From positions 124,001 to 188,000 of the forward strand of contig NZ_JANHAX010000006.1 of assembly GCF_030848945.1 (NCBI RefSeq): 64,000 nt of DNA. The letters run 5' to 3'. Each line of letters begins with the position of its first letter. Position 1 is the first letter of the stretch. The notes beneath the pieces were generated by a model. The model saw only the letters and a program-made list of their open reading frames with translations. It did no database searches and was not told the DNA's origin. This document shows positions 16,417 to 25,395 of the stretch, piece by piece. Origin of the DNA: Marimonas arenosa. GTDB taxonomy: Bacteria; Pseudomonadota; Alphaproteobacteria; Rhodobacterales; Rhodobacteraceae. Both the position numbers and the translations under genes were made by a program.

Positions 16417-17709
16417 TTACTCCGCCGCAATTTTTGCCGTGCCGGCCAGCGCGTCGCGCGTGGCATCGAGCAGGATGTTGAACCCCTTGCGGAAGGTCTG
16501 TTCCGGGGTCGTGAGCGGAGCAAGTACCTTGACCACCTGATCCTCGTTGCCCGAGGTTTCGATCACCAGTCCCTTTTCATAGGCCCGCGCGCAGATGTCG
16601 GCGGCCAGTTCTCCCGAACCGACATCGACGCCCTGCATCAGACCACGGCCCTTGATTTCACCCTCGGGCACGATGGCTGCGAGATCGGCCAGCGCGTCGT
16701 GGATCAGGTCGGCCTTTCGGGCCAGCGCCTTCTCGAAAGCGTCGTCCGCCCAGTACTTCTCGATCGCCACGCGGGCGGTGACAAAAGCATGGGTATTGCC
16801 GCGGAACGTGCCGTTGTGCTCGGCCGGGCCGAGCAGGTCGTGTTCGGGGCGCACCAAGAGCATGGCCATCGGCAGACCGAAACCTGACAGCGATTTCGCC
16901 AGGGTGACGATATCGGGCGTCACACCCATCTCCTCGAACGAGAAGTAGGTGCCGGTGCGCCCGCACCCGGCCTGGATATCGTCGATGATCAGGAGGGCGC
17001 CGTGATCCTTAGCAAGCCGTGCGATGCGCTTGACCCACGCGGCGCGCGCGGCGTTCAGACCGCCTTCGCCCTGCACTGTTTCCAAGATGATGGCGGCAGG
17101 CGCGTCGATGCCCCCGGACTTGTCCTCGAGCATGGCTTCGAGGAAATCAGCCGTATCGACTGAGCCCGCGAAATAACCGTCATACGGCATTCGCGTCACG
17201 CCGTTGAGCGTCATGCCCGCCCCGCCGCGGTGATAGCTGTTGCCGGTGGCGGCCAGCGCCCCGGCGGTCACGCCGTGAAAACCGTTGGTGAAGGCGATGA
17301 TGTTGGTGCGACCGGTGGCCTTGCGGGCGAGCTTCATCGCTGCCTCGACAGCGTTGGCGCCGGTCGGACCGGTGAACATGACGCGGTGATCCATGCCGCG
17401 CGGTTTCAGGATATGGCGCTCGAAGGCTTCGAGAAACGCCCCCTTGGCATCGGTGTGCAGGTCGAGCCCATGCGCGATACCGTCGCCCGAGATATGTTCG
17501 ATCAGCGCCGCTTTCATGTCGGGATCGTTGTGGCCGTAGTTCAGCGAGGAGCAGCCGGCGAGAAAATCGATCCAGCTGCGGCCATTTTCGTCGAAGAGTT
17601 CCGAGCCACGCGCTTTGGCGAACGTCGCGGGCATGCCGCGGCAGTAGGACCGCGCCTCGCTTTCACGGCGTTCGAAGATATTGGAATTCTCGGTCATGTC
17701 CTTGGGCAT
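16417..17709 (-). CDS. ectB: Diaminobutyrate-2-oxoglutarate transaminase
   Basis: A 430-residue class III PLP transaminase that converts aspartate semialdehyde to L-2,4-diaminobutyrate with glutamate as amino donor. Its N terminus ([18 protein letters not shown]) is the EctB hallmark. The PLP Asp is in [13 protein letters not shown] and the Schiff-base Lys in [12 protein letters not shown]. The frame starts MPKDMTEN; Met at residue 5 is an alternative. It stands 54 bases downstream of ectA and close to ectC, forming the standard A-B-C order. Confidence 0.96.
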   Translation of the reverse strand: MPKDMTENSNIFERRESEARSYCRGMPATFAKARGSELFDENGRSWIDFLAGCSSLNYGHNDPDMKAALIEHISGDGIAHGLDLHTDAKGAFLEAFERHILKPRGMDHRVMFTGPTGANAVEAAMKLARKATGRTNIIAFTNGFHGVTAGALAATGNSYHRGGAGMTLNGVTRMPYDGYFAGSVDTADFLEAMLEDKSGGIDAPAAIILETVQGEGGLNAARAAWVKRIARLAKDHGALLIIDDIQAGCGRTGTYFSFEEMGVTPDIVTLAKSLSGFGLPMAMLLVRPEHDLLGPAEHNGTFRGNTHAFVTARVAIEKYWADDAFEKALARKADLIHDALADLAAIVPEGEIKGRGLMQGVDVGSGELAADICARAYEKGLVIETSGNEDQVVKVLAPLTTPEQTFRKGFNILLDATRDALAGTAKIAAE

Positions 17710-17763
17710 GAGACGTCCTTTCAGGGAAAAATGTAGGGGAGCCGGGCGGAAGTGCGCTACGGA

Positions 17764-18297
17764 TCAGGCCGCGCGCGCCAGGGTGGTCACCGTCGGCAGG
17801 GTGATCGTCACCATGTGCTCGGTATCGTGGCGGCCTTCGAAATGGGCCTCGCGCTCGAAATGCGGCTCGTCGTCTAACCGGCCGCCGATGGCGCGAGCAA
17901 AGCCGCGGAAGAGCGACCAGGAAGCGGCATTGTCTTGCGTTATGGTCGTCTTGAGGTGGGTCGCGTCGCCGCATGCGTCACGCTGGATGAGCTCTTGTAG
18001 CATGGTTTTTCCCAGCCCAAGCCCGCGCGCCGTTGGGCTCACGGCCACTTGCCAGACGAACAATTCTTCCCGGTCGGGGATCATGTGGCCGGAGACCCAC
18101 CCCACGATGTCACCGTCGATTTCGGCCACGACGCATGTATCGCGGAAGTGATCGGCCTGCACCAGATTGCAGTACATGGAATTCTCATCAAGCGGCTTGC
18201 AGTCTTTCACAAGCGCCCAGATGTCCGCTCCGTCCGTCGCATCGGGTTTGCGCAGACGGAGCTTGCGCATTCGAGGGGTGTCACTGTCTTTCGGCAT
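17764..18297 (-). CDS. ectA: L-2,4-diaminobutyrate N-gamma-acetyltransferase
   Basis: A 177-residue GNAT acetyltransferase that acetylates diaminobutyrate, the first dedicated acylation in ectoine synthesis. The EctA signatures are present: LRKPDATDGADIWALVKDCKPLD..NSMYCNL near the N terminus, the acetyl-CoA loop VSPTARGLGLGKTML, and the C-terminal ITQDNAASWSLFRGFAR. I chose the ATG at 18297, preceded by AGGAAAGAG; an ATG 15 bases further upstream is possible. First gene of the operon, divergent from ectR. Confidence 0.95.
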   Translation of the reverse strand: MPKDSDTPRMRKLRLRKPDATDGADIWALVKDCKPLDENSMYCNLVQADHFRDTCVVAEIDGDIVGWVSGHMIPDREELFVWQVAVSPTARGLGLGKTMLQELIQRDACGDATHLKTTITQDNAASWSLFRGFARAIGGRLDDEPHFEREAHFEGRHDTEHMVTITLPTVTTLARAA

Positions 18298-18328
18298 TGG
18301 CTCTTTCCTCATGTCTTCTTTGGTAAGC

Positions 18329-18470
18329 TAAGTATTAGGTTGCGGTTTATGTTTCAATATCTAAAGTACATAAAGTGCAAAATGGTCGCATTTCCGCCGA
18401 TATATCAGATATCGCGAGCGGAATAATCATTAGCTTTCCTAAAAATCTTTCCAGGTTTAATTAAGTATTA
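18329..18470. promoter_or_regulatory. ectA-ectR control region with direct repeats and a dyad
   Basis: The 236-base divergent region is much more AT-rich than its surroundings. The nonamer TAAGTATTA occurs at 18329-18337 and 18462-18470. Between them is a nested dyad, TTCCGC-CGATAT...ATATCG...GCGGAA (18392-18423). These are the best candidates for EctR binding and osmotic promoter control; the regulator assignment is inferred from position. Confidence 0.5.
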
Positions 18471-18533
18471 TGAAGTATCCACTGGCGCTTTCTGTGATTG
18501 ATGCACCTCGCGGCTTGGTGCAAAGATAATTTC

Positions 18534-19052
18534 ATGACGATGAAGCCGCGCGACCGAACAGATGACAGCCTGATTGCCCTGCGCCGTATTCTGCGTGCGA
18601 CCGAGCTTTATGCTCGCGATCTCGCCCACGCCGTCGGTTTGACGCCGGCGCAGCTCCGGGTGCTGCAAATCGTCGACGAACGCGGCAGCGTTACGCCCAA
18701 GGCGCTGGCTAGCCAGATGGGCGTGAGCCAAGCCACGGTCACGGCGCTGGTCGACAAGCTGGTGGCGCAGAGGCTCGTTGAGCGGGTTCAGTCAGAAAGC
18801 GACCGGCGCCAGACCAACGTGGTAGCGACGCCGCAAGGCCACGGCAGGCTCGAAGATGCCCCCGACGCTTTGCAGCAGCGCTATGTCCGCGCCTTCGCCA
18901 AGCTGGCCGACTGGGAGCAGGCGCAGTTGGTATCCTCACTGGAGCGGGTGGCCGACATGATGGACGCGCAGAAACTCGATGCCGCGCCGGTTTTGACAAC
19001 GGGAGATATCAAGGGCGGACGGAAAGGCAGCCACGATCTTCAGGAAAATTGA
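18534..19052 (+). CDS. ectR: MarR-family regulator of the ectoine operon
   Basis: A 172-residue MarR-type winged-helix protein. The DNA-binding core runs LTPAQLRVLQIVDERGSVTPKALASQMGVSQATVTALVDKLVAQRLVERVQSE with the wing DRRQTNV. EctR repressors in halophiles and methylotrophs belong to this family and lie divergent from ectA, as here. The start is uncertain: ATG 18534 is used, but ATG 18540 and an ATG at 18498 are also in frame and none has a clear ribosome-binding site. Confidence 0.85.
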   Translation: MTMKPRDRTDDSLIALRRILRATELYARDLAHAVGLTPAQLRVLQIVDERGSVTPKALASQMGVSQATVTALVDKLVAQRLVERVQSESDRRQTNVVATPQGHGRLEDAPDALQQRYVRAFAKLADWEQAQLVSSLERVADMMDAQKLDAAPVLTTGDIKGGRKGSHDLQEN

Positions 19053-19499
19053 AGACCCCGCTCTTGGTCGAACCCTGATGACAAGGTCAGGCTTTGTGTA
19101 GATCGCCCACAAATTCGATGCGCTATTCGTGACCTCTCCGGGCATAGGCCCCATGTGGCGAACTGCGGCTCGACATCTTGCACCAATGGTGAACCGCAAG
19201 TTTGAGCCGTCGCCAACGGTTGCTGAGCGAGCGCACGGCGGTCGACGCTGTGGCGCCGCAAGTCGGTTCTGAGCCCAGAACCTGGATTGCGCTCAACTGA
19301 TCCGCCCCGCCTGAGTTGAGCCGGCTGCCAACCGGCACCAGGCTCTTCACGGGTACGTTAATCAAGTTGGTCGAATGGAACCACGGCGCCTTGTGCATCC
19401 GCCCACCCAGGCCTTTCTCCCGGATGTCGGCATCGCCCAAGATCGTGGGAAAGTTTTTCCACCCCCAGCCGACGACCTTGAGATATGTGAAGTCGGTTT
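19053..19499. other. Decayed intergenic DNA next to an IS remnant
   Basis: About 450 bases without a convincing gene. The long minus-strand frame across 19123-19602 is coherent only in its first ~35 codons (the OrfA-like part listed separately); the rest has no recognisable protein character. It is probably insertion-sequence debris and flanking scraps. Confidence 0.4.
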
Positions 19500-19602
19500 T
19501 CCGAGTCGTCCAACAGAAGTCCTTGATGACCTTCTCGCCGTGGCTCCCTCGCGCACCGGGTTTCTGTCCTAGCTTCACTCCTTTGCGGTTACGATGAGCC
19601 AC
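19500..19602 (-). pseudogene. IS3-family transposase orfA N-terminal remnant
   Basis: The first ~30 codons of the minus-strand frame starting at 19602 read GVKLGQKPGARGSHGEKVIKD followed by TTRK. This resembles the start of IS3-family OrfA proteins with RGxHGEKVVKDI..ATRKHYS. The similarity then stops. It begins 14 bases after the end of a truncated LysR gene on the same strand, which suggests that the element inserted there and was later largely deleted. Confidence 0.5.
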
Positions 19603-19615
19603 AAACCCTCTCTTA

Positions 19616-20344
19616 TCAAATCAGCCTAAACTGTCCCATTGGTGCTGACGTCAGACAGTCACGCAGTACTAGGCTGTTGCCGACCCTCACCAATGGGTCG
19701 AGGTCGAGCGTCACGCTGCCCGTTGGCCCGGAAAGGGTCCAGCGTGTCAGGTGATCCGCCAGCAGGAAGCCGACAACGTTGTGGTCCGTTAACTCTTCGG
19801 GATGCCGTGGCGCCCCGGCTCGCTCCAGATAGGTTGGCGCAGAAAAGACGCATTGCCGCACGGTGCCGATCTTTCGCGCCACCAGCGCTGAGTCCGGCAT
19901 CGCCGCCCGAATGCGGATGGAGAGATCGAACCCGCCCTCGACCATGTCCACAACCCGGTCGTCCATCGACAGCGTGAGGCGGAGATCCGGGTAGGTCTCG
20001 AGAAAGGCCGGCAGGAAAGGCGCGATGACCATCTGGCCGAACGAGCTCGACGCATTGACCCTCAGATGGCCGCGCACGGCGCTGGCGCCCTCGCGGATGC
20101 GGTTCTCCACATTCGTGACGGCATCGAGGATGCCGAGTGCTTCTTCGTAGTAGAGCCGGCCGGCATCGGTAAGAGACATGGACCGCGTCGTTCGCGTGAG
20201 AAGCGTGCTCCCGAGGCTATCTTCGAGCAACTTGATCTCACGGCTCTGTAACGCCGGCGAAACGCCAAGATCCTCTGCCGCGCGCGCGAAGCTGCCGCGT
20301 TCGACGATGCGACGGAAGGCCTGCAAAACGGATAGCTTGTCCAT
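19616..20344 (-). pseudogene. LysR-family regulator, C-terminally truncated
   Basis: 242 residues of a LysR-type regulator. The N-terminal helix-turn-helix (MDKLSVLQAFRRIVERGSFA, SPALQSREIKLLEDSLG, RSMSLTDAGRLYYEEA) and the first effector half (RGHLRVNASSSFGQMVIAPFLPAF, then DRVVDMVEGGFDLSIRI) are intact. The usual ~300-residue protein continues for another 55-60 residues. Here the sequence changes abruptly after 'GNSLVLRDCLT' and stops at SAPMGQFRLI, right beside an IS3 scrap. It probably cannot form a normal effector domain, though DNA binding might survive. Confidence 0.7.
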
Positions 20345-20416
20345 CTTGACGCAATCTCGGTCGTGTTCGCCCGTGACCCGGCTTGGGGGTCGCGTTTCTG
20401 ATGGATAGCACGAATT

Positions 20417-20442
20417 GCATCAAGCAGCGAAGTGCTTGATGC
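20417..20442. promoter_or_regulatory. Perfect 10-base inverted repeat upstream of the LysR gene
   Basis: GCATCAAGCA-GCGAAG-TGCTTGATGC. It lies 73 bases before the truncated LysR start and contains a T-N11-A LysR-box spacing, so it is probably the regulator's own operator. No T-tract follows on the minus strand, which argues against a terminator for the nir operon. Confidence 0.5.
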
Positions 20443-20733
20443 GTTAGACTCTTGCGGAACAGCATCGAAGACGGGAACCGTTGCGACCCTTTGAAATACT
20501 CCCTCACCGCGCACCAAACGTGGCTCTCGGTGCGGCAAGCCATTACCCTGCGCAGTAAGGTTCTGCCTGTTGGCGTGGCGCTCCCGGCTTGCCGGTCTTG
20601 TGCAGCGGCGAGACGAATGGGACGCCGTCGGCGCTCTTCTCCTCCGCCGAGCGCTGTTTGCGCATCGCCTGGCGAGAATGCTGGCGAAACCGACAGCCAC
20701 GCCCGGCGACTTTCAAAAATACTATCCTTCTGT
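20443..20733. other. Region downstream of the nir operon
   Basis: About 290 bases with overlapping open frames on both strands but no recognisable protein and no clear terminator. It holds the end of the nir transcript and the upstream region of the LysR gene. Confidence 0.35.
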
Positions 20734-20976
20734 TCAATTCCGGTCGCTTTCAGCTTTAGCGATGAGTTTCCGGACCCAGCGCGCCGCAAGCCAAGTCGCA
20801 GGAATTCCGAGCGGGATCGACCAGTAAAGCGCTGTCAGCGGCGTCATTGCCGGCAGACCCAGCGATTGCCCCGCCAACCCAAGCATGAAGAGGTTGACGG
20901 CTACAGCGGCGGCGACAAACGGGTAGAGAACCACGAACAATCGAATGTCTCTTGCACAAGGGCCAGTTTTGCTCAT
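20734..20976 (-). CDS. Small two-helix membrane protein at the end of the nir operon
   Basis: An 80-residue protein with two hydrophobic segments: LFVVLYPFVAAAVAVNLFML, and TPLTALYWSIPLGIPATWLA followed by the positively charged WVRKLIAK. The start overlaps the stop of the CbiX-like gene as ATGA, so it is translationally coupled to the nir operon. I do not recognise a named family. It could assist cytochrome cd1 or heme d1 maturation at the membrane; that is inferred only from operon membership. Confidence 0.7.
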   Translation of the reverse strand: MSKTGPCARDIRLFVVLYPFVAAAVAVNLFMLGLAGQSLGLPAMTPLTALYWSIPLGIPATWLAARWVRKLIAKAESDRN

Positions 20977-21689
20977 GCCACTCTCCTATCCCGCCCGGCT
21001 CGTTCGAGAGGCAAAGCAACAAGGCCGACCAGACCGGAATACCTGATGAAAGATGGAACACCCGCCCCGGAGAAGCCGGCTTGGGTCAGCGCCTCGGGAG
21101 CTTCATGTTTGACATGGCCACCCCCGGCAGCGAAAAACGGCACGCAGATCGCCGGCCCGTCGATGCCGGTCATATCCCTCAGTAAAGGTAATTCTTTGAC
21201 GTAGCCGAGGTGGAAGCAACGCGTCAGCAGTTGTCGTTTCAGGGCAACAGAGAACTGTCGGACTGCATCACTGCTTTCAGGGCATCGCGGGCTGCCGTCG
21301 GCCGCGAGCAGGACCGCCGTCTCCTCTGCGTCGAGCCCACCCAACGGTCGGATCTTAAGAAGCATGTCGCGACTATGAGCTGGTAGCCCCGGATCGCATC
21401 CCAGCGGTACAAGGATTTTTCCTGTGTCGGGACCGAGACGGTTTGGCAGGCACATATCCACGAACCAACCGGGCGCCCGGCAAAAAGGGAAGATCAGTGA
21501 CCGCTCGAGCCCGGCCTTCGCCCGTTCAATTGCCCCGGGTGCGGCCAGCGTGGCGCCGTACACTGCCCACCCCCGGAGCGAGGCAAACACCTGTGCGGCC
21601 AGACCGTACAGGGTCGTTTCCATGGCGCCTGAATCAGAGGGTTTGCCAGCGGCATCGATCAGAGCATGGTGATCAGTGACTTGTGCCAT
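20973..21689 (-). CDS. CbiX/sirohydrochlorin-chelatase-like protein lacking the usual His residues
   Basis: A 238-residue protein with two CbiX-like halves. The first runs from ALIDAAGKPSDSG through GATLAAPGAIERA to LIFPFCRAPGWF. The second runs from VLLAADGSPRCPESS to ICVPFFAAGGGHVKHEAPEAL. In active CbiX/SirB/CbiK enzymes a metal-binding His is expected in the 'AHG' motif that opens each half. Here those motifs read AAG and ADG, and only the later GGGH histidine remains. The start at 21689 overlaps nirN by 17 bases. NirE makes precorrin-2, so an iron-inserting step is needed nearby, but this protein may be an inactive or altered chelatase. Confidence 0.75.
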   Translation of the reverse strand: MAQVTDHHALIDAAGKPSDSGAMETTLYGLAAQVFASLRGWAVYGATLAAPGAIERAKAGLERSLIFPFCRAPGWFVDMCLPNRLGPDTGKILVPLGCDPGLPAHSRDMLLKIRPLGGLDAEETAVLLAADGSPRCPESSDAVRQFSVALKRQLLTRCFHLGYVKELPLLRDMTGIDGPAICVPFFAAGGGHVKHEAPEALTQAGFSGAGVPSFIRYSGLVGLVALPLERAGRDRRVA

Positions 21690-23235
21690 CGGAAAACGTG
21701 ATCTTGTTCCAGACGTTGTATTTACCCGAGGGTTTGCGCATCGGCAGGCGTGTGACCTCTTCAAGGGTTTTCGCATCATAGACGATCACCGCCCCATCAT
21801 CCTCCCAGATCGAGACGAGCGCATGGCTGCCATCGCGGGTAAACTCGATATGCGCGACCGTTTTGTCTGGGGCAGGATCGAGCGTTCGAACGATGTCGAG
21901 GCTGTCTTTGTCAATGATGTGCATCTTGTCCCGATGTGGGCCGAAGAAGACATCGGCCCAGACGAATCGCGTGTTTTCGTGACTGCGCAGAAAGAACCCC
22001 GGACCCATTGTTTCAATCGTCTTGACCAGTGACCAGTCTTTCGTGTCGATCACCGAAAGCCGTCCTTCGCGTAGGTGCGGCGTGGCCATCACCTTGCGTC
22101 CCTTGCTTTCCCAGCTGATCCCGGACCCAAGGTGCGGCATGCCCGGCAGAGGCAGCTCGGCGATCTCTCGCCCGACAATCAGGTTCACCACCACGCCCTT
22201 GTCGCCGCCACGGTTGGTCCCGATCAGGTTGCGGTAATCGGGGGTGAAAAAGAAATCATCCAGCGGCTCCGTCACCTTTATTCGACGGCGCGCGAATAGG
22301 CCCTCTTCTGCCGCAAGAGACTCTTCCATACCCTTCTCGTAGCTGTGCACGAACCCGTCATAGAACGGTCCGGCGTCTTCCGTCGTTGCGATCTCCCAGA
22401 TCTCGGGCGCGTCCTTGAGCGCCAGGATGAAGCTTTCGCGTTGGGGGGCTTGGTAAACCGCCGAGACGCGGCTCTCGTTACCATCGACCGCGGTGACCGT
22501 ACGGGCTTGGACAACGGACAGATCAGCGGTCGACAGGATCGTGAACGTATGCGGCAGGTAGTTCGCAACCGCCAGCCATTTACCGTCATGGCTGATGGCG
22601 ATGTTGCGCGAATTCAGCCCCGCGCGCACGCGGCCCACTTCCTGCAGGCTCCAGATATCGTATTTCTGTACCCAGCCGTCGCGCGACATGACGAATACGA
22701 AACGCCCGTCGGGAGAAAACTTTGGCCCGCCATGCACGGCATAGGGCGTAGCGAACCGGTCCAGCACCTCGAAGGTATCGCCGTCAAGCACGCTGATGTG
22801 ATGATCGCCTGTCTCCACGACTAGCGTGACGTTCATCGGGTCGCCCGTGAAGACCGGGGCCGCTGCCGCGACATAGTCGTCGCGCAAATCACGCGTAGCG
22901 TCGATCTCAGCTTTACGCCAATCGGGTGTCACATCGAGCGGTTGCGAGACATAGGCGGCGACCGCGGCGATTTCGGTTTCGGACAAGGTGGCGGAAAACG
23001 CGGGCATCTGCGTAGCAACCCGGCCGTTGGCGATCACCGCCTCGAGCTGGTCGCCGCGCAGCCGGCGCAGGGATTCCGGGATCAGTGCTGGCCCGGTTCC
23101 GCCCAAGCGGCTTTCGGCATGACAGGACGCGCAGAGATCATTGTAGATCATCTGCCCATCGGGGTCGGCGCGCACCGGGCCGGCAAGGGCGATGGCGATT
23201 GCCGCGATTTCAGAAAAAGCGATGTGCCGGATCAT
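21673..23235 (-). CDS. nirN: NirN, dihydro-heme d1 dehydrogenase (c-type cytochrome)
   Basis: A 520-residue paralogue of NirS: a signal peptide ([19 protein letters not shown]), a cytochrome c domain with CASCH (Cys35, Cys38, His39), and an eight-bladed propeller that binds d1 heme. NirN introduces the acrylate double bond in the final step of heme d1 synthesis and passes the cofactor to NirS. It overlaps nirJ by 26 bases. It is distinguished from NirS by its position, the absence of the long NirS N-terminal segment, and its sequence (for example [21 protein letters not shown]). Confidence 0.92.
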   Translation of the reverse strand: MIRHIAFSEIAAIAIALAGPVRADPDGQMIYNDLCASCHAESRLGGTGPALIPESLRRLRGDQLEAVIANGRVATQMPAFSATLSETEIAAVAAYVSQPLDVTPDWRKAEIDATRDLRDDYVAAAAPVFTGDPMNVTLVVETGDHHISVLDGDTFEVLDRFATPYAVHGGPKFSPDGRFVFVMSRDGWVQKYDIWSLQEVGRVRAGLNSRNIAISHDGKWLAVANYLPHTFTILSTADLSVVQARTVTAVDGNESRVSAVYQAPQRESFILALKDAPEIWEIATTEDAGPFYDGFVHSYEKGMEESLAAEEGLFARRRIKVTEPLDDFFFTPDYRNLIGTNRGGDKGVVVNLIVGREIAELPLPGMPHLGSGISWESKGRKVMATPHLREGRLSVIDTKDWSLVKTIETMGPGFFLRSHENTRFVWADVFFGPHRDKMHIIDKDSLDIVRTLDPAPDKTVAHIEFTRDGSHALVSIWEDDGAVIVYDAKTLEEVTRLPMRKPSGKYNVWNKITFSDGTSH

Positions 23236-24436
23236 GGCTCTTGCCTCGAAAGGGGGTCACTTTAAGCCGATCGGCGAATTCTTCGTCATCTAGCCCGATC
23301 TCGGCATTGGAAAGATAGCATGCCGGATCCTCTGCCCAGGGGTCGCCTGAGACCTGTAAGGCGCGGATCCGGGTATTGCCGCCGCACACCTGCTTGAACG
23401 TGCAGGCGCGACAGCGGCCTTTCAAGGGCCGGGGGCGCTGGCGCAGGGTGGCAAGCATCGGGTCATCGCCGGTCCACAACGCCGAGAACGTTGCCTGCTT
23501 CACGTTGCCCACCGTATAATCGGACCAGTAGGTGTCGGGATGGACCTGACCGAGCGGGTCGATATTCGCAACGCCCAGCCCCGAGGAGTTTCCACCCCAA
23601 GCCTCGAGATGGGCCTCAACGTGGGCGGCGCGCTGCTCATCGAAGTTGCGGCGCACCCAGTTCAGGAAATAGACCGCGTCGGCATCGTTGTTACCGGTCA
23701 CAATTTCCGACGGTTTGCCCTCGGCCACGGCCGACCAGGCGCGGTCAATCAGGGTGTCCATCGCATGCCGTGTGCGGGCATGCTCGGCATCGTCGCCGCG
23801 GTGCTTGTCGCCGCGGCCCGCGTAGACGAGATGCGACAGGTAGAACTTGTCTACTCCTTCACTGTCGCACAGGTCGAGCATGTCATCTAGCATGTGGGCA
23901 TTGTCCCCGGTGATGGTAAAGCGCAGACCGACTTTCACGTCTCGTTTCTTGCATTCGCGCAGCCCGTGCAGAGCGGCGACATAGGCGCCGTCGACGCCGC
24001 GGAACCAGTCGTTCTTGGCACCGACGCCATCGATGGAAATTCCGACATAATCGAAGCCGAGGTCGGCCACACGTTCGGCGGCGCTGTCTATGATCTTCGT
24101 GCCGTTCGTGGAAAGCGCGAGATAGCGGAAATCCAGGGCCCTTGCGTATTCGGCGAGGTCGAAGAAATCGGGCCGGGACATCGGCTCGCCGCCCGACAGG
24201 ATGAGAGCGGGAATTCCGAAATTCTTCAGGTCCTTCATCACCCCCTTGGCCTGATCAGTCGAAAGCTCGCCGGGGAAACTCACATCGGCCGAGGTGGTGT
24301 AGCAATGCCGGCAGCGCAGGTTGCAGCGCCGGGTCAGGTTCCAGATCACGACCGGTTTCACCGGTCCGGCTCCGCGGCGGTGGCGGATCGGGGTCGGTTC
24401 GACCAGTTCGCGCATGTACTGGGTGAGGCGGAACAT
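23210..24436 (-). CDS. nirJ: NirJ, heme d1 radical SAM enzyme
   Basis: A 408-residue radical SAM protein with the [4Fe-4S] motif C38-x3-C42-x2-C45 in [10 protein letters not shown], followed by [12 protein letters not shown] and STNGTKI. A C-terminal SPASM-like set ([18 protein letters not shown] ... DPACYLSN) may hold an auxiliary cluster. NirJ removes the propionate side chains of didecarboxysiroheme and installs the oxo groups of heme d1. Its start overlaps the nirH stop as TGATG. Confidence 0.94.
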   Translation of the reverse strand: MFRLTQYMRELVEPTPIRHRRGAGPVKPVVIWNLTRRCNLRCRHCYTTSADVSFPGELSTDQAKGVMKDLKNFGIPALILSGGEPMSRPDFFDLAEYARALDFRYLALSTNGTKIIDSAAERVADLGFDYVGISIDGVGAKNDWFRGVDGAYVAALHGLRECKKRDVKVGLRFTITGDNAHMLDDMLDLCDSEGVDKFYLSHLVYAGRGDKHRGDDAEHARTRHAMDTLIDRAWSAVAEGKPSEIVTGNNDADAVYFLNWVRRNFDEQRAAHVEAHLEAWGGNSSGLGVANIDPLGQVHPDTYWSDYTVGNVKQATFSALWTGDDPMLATLRQRPRPLKGRCRACTFKQVCGGNTRIRALQVSGDPWAEDPACYLSNAEIGLDDEEFADRLKVTPFRGKSHDPAHRFF

Positions 24437-24924
24437 CAGGAAGCTTCCTTTCTGAGGCGCACACCGGTCTTTTTCAGGATGCGCGTGGAATAGAGAATAT
24501 CTTTGCCCCGGCAGGCCGAGCCCAAAAGCTTTTGGATCTCGGCGCGATGGGCCTCGACCTCGTCACGGTTTGCGCCGTGGATCATCGCGAACAGATTGTA
24601 GGGCCAGTCCGGCAAAGCGCGCGGACGCAGATAACAATGCGTTACAAACTCGAGCGCGCCCACCTGCGCTCCCAGCTTCTCAGCCATTTCGTCGGCCACG
24701 TCCCAAACACTCATGCCGTTGGCGGTCATCCCCAGCGCATAATGGTTCGGCGCCGCCGCGATGCGGCGGATGATGCCCTTTTCCTGCATCGCGGCGACGC
24801 GCGCGATCACTTCGTCCTCGCCCAGTCCGATCCAACTGCCGACAACCGCAAACGGCCGGGGCGTCAGCGGCAGGCCACCCTGCGTGGCGGTCAGGATCTT
24901 GCGGTCTGTTGCGTCGATGCTCAT
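24436..24924 (-). CDS. nirH: NirH, siroheme decarboxylase subunit
   Basis: A 162-residue Lrp/AsnC-like protein: an N-terminal winged helix ([35 protein letters not shown]) and an RAM-like domain ending in [18 protein letters not shown]. The Nir D/L/G/H family converts siroheme to 12,18-didecarboxysiroheme, and none of them acts as a regulator. A conserved His-containing segment, APNHYALGM, is present. It overlaps nirG by 4 bases (ATGA). Confidence 0.92.
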   Translation of the reverse strand: MSIDATDRKILTATQGGLPLTPRPFAVVGSWIGLGEDEVIARVAAMQEKGIIRRIAAAPNHYALGMTANGMSVWDVADEMAEKLGAQVGALEFVTHCYLRPRALPDWPYNLFAMIHGANRDEVEAHRAEIQKLLGSACRGKDILYSTRILKKTGVRLRKEAS

Positions 24925-25394
24925 GCGGAAACCCGGAAGCCAATGAAAAACTCTTTCAGTTTCGGAAAGCGCAGCACCGTGACCCCGGTTTCCCGCTCGA
25001 TCCGATCCGCCACCCGGGTGATTTCGCCTTCGCTTTCACAGGCTAGAACGAACCACATGTTCAGGCGGTGGACGCGTTCATAATTGTGCGCAACCTCTTC
25101 ATGCGCATTGACCAAAGTCAGGACCGTTTCGAAACGATCTTCCGGCACTTCCATCGCGCAGAGGCAAAACGCCCCGCCCATCGCCGCCGCGTCGATAAAG
25201 GGGCCAAAACGCGTCAGGGCCCCGATGCCGCGCAACCGCTCGGTCCGGGTCAAAACTTCGTTTTCACTCAGGCCCATTTCCGCGCCGAGCGCGGCATAGG
25301 GGTTTTGCGTGATGGCGATCCCTTCCTGCAGCCGGTTGATCAGAGCTCGGTCGGTGTCATCAAGTGCGTCAGGCGGGAGCGGTGTCCGGCGCAT
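24921..25394 (-). CDS. nirG: NirG, siroheme decarboxylase subunit
   Basis: A 157-residue Lrp-like member of the siroheme decarboxylase family, with LDDTDRALINRLQEGIAITQNPYAALGAEMGLSENEV at the N terminus and the RAM-like second half ending KLKEFFIGFRV. The start ATG 25394 follows the nirDL stop by 1 base (TGACATG); the frame remains open further upstream inside that gene. It acts with NirD/L/H in removing two acetate carboxyls from siroheme. Confidence 0.92.
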   Translation of the reverse strand: MRRTPLPPDALDDTDRALINRLQEGIAITQNPYAALGAEMGLSENEVLTRTERLRGIGALTRFGPFIDAAAMGGAFCLCAMEVPEDRFETVLTLVNAHEEVAHNYERVHRLNMWFVLACESEGEITRVADRIERETGVTVLRFPKLKEFFIGFRVSA

Positions 25395-25395
25395 G

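Noticed and set aside
19123..19499. Minus-strand ORF continuing beyond the orfA-like start
   Set aside because: After about residue 35 the translation is no longer similar to transposases or any family I recognise; it is treated as decayed DNA.
20417..20442. Terminator of the nir operon
   Set aside because: The hairpin is perfect but has no T-tract on the minus strand and lies about 290 bases beyond the last nir gene; a LysR operator fits better.
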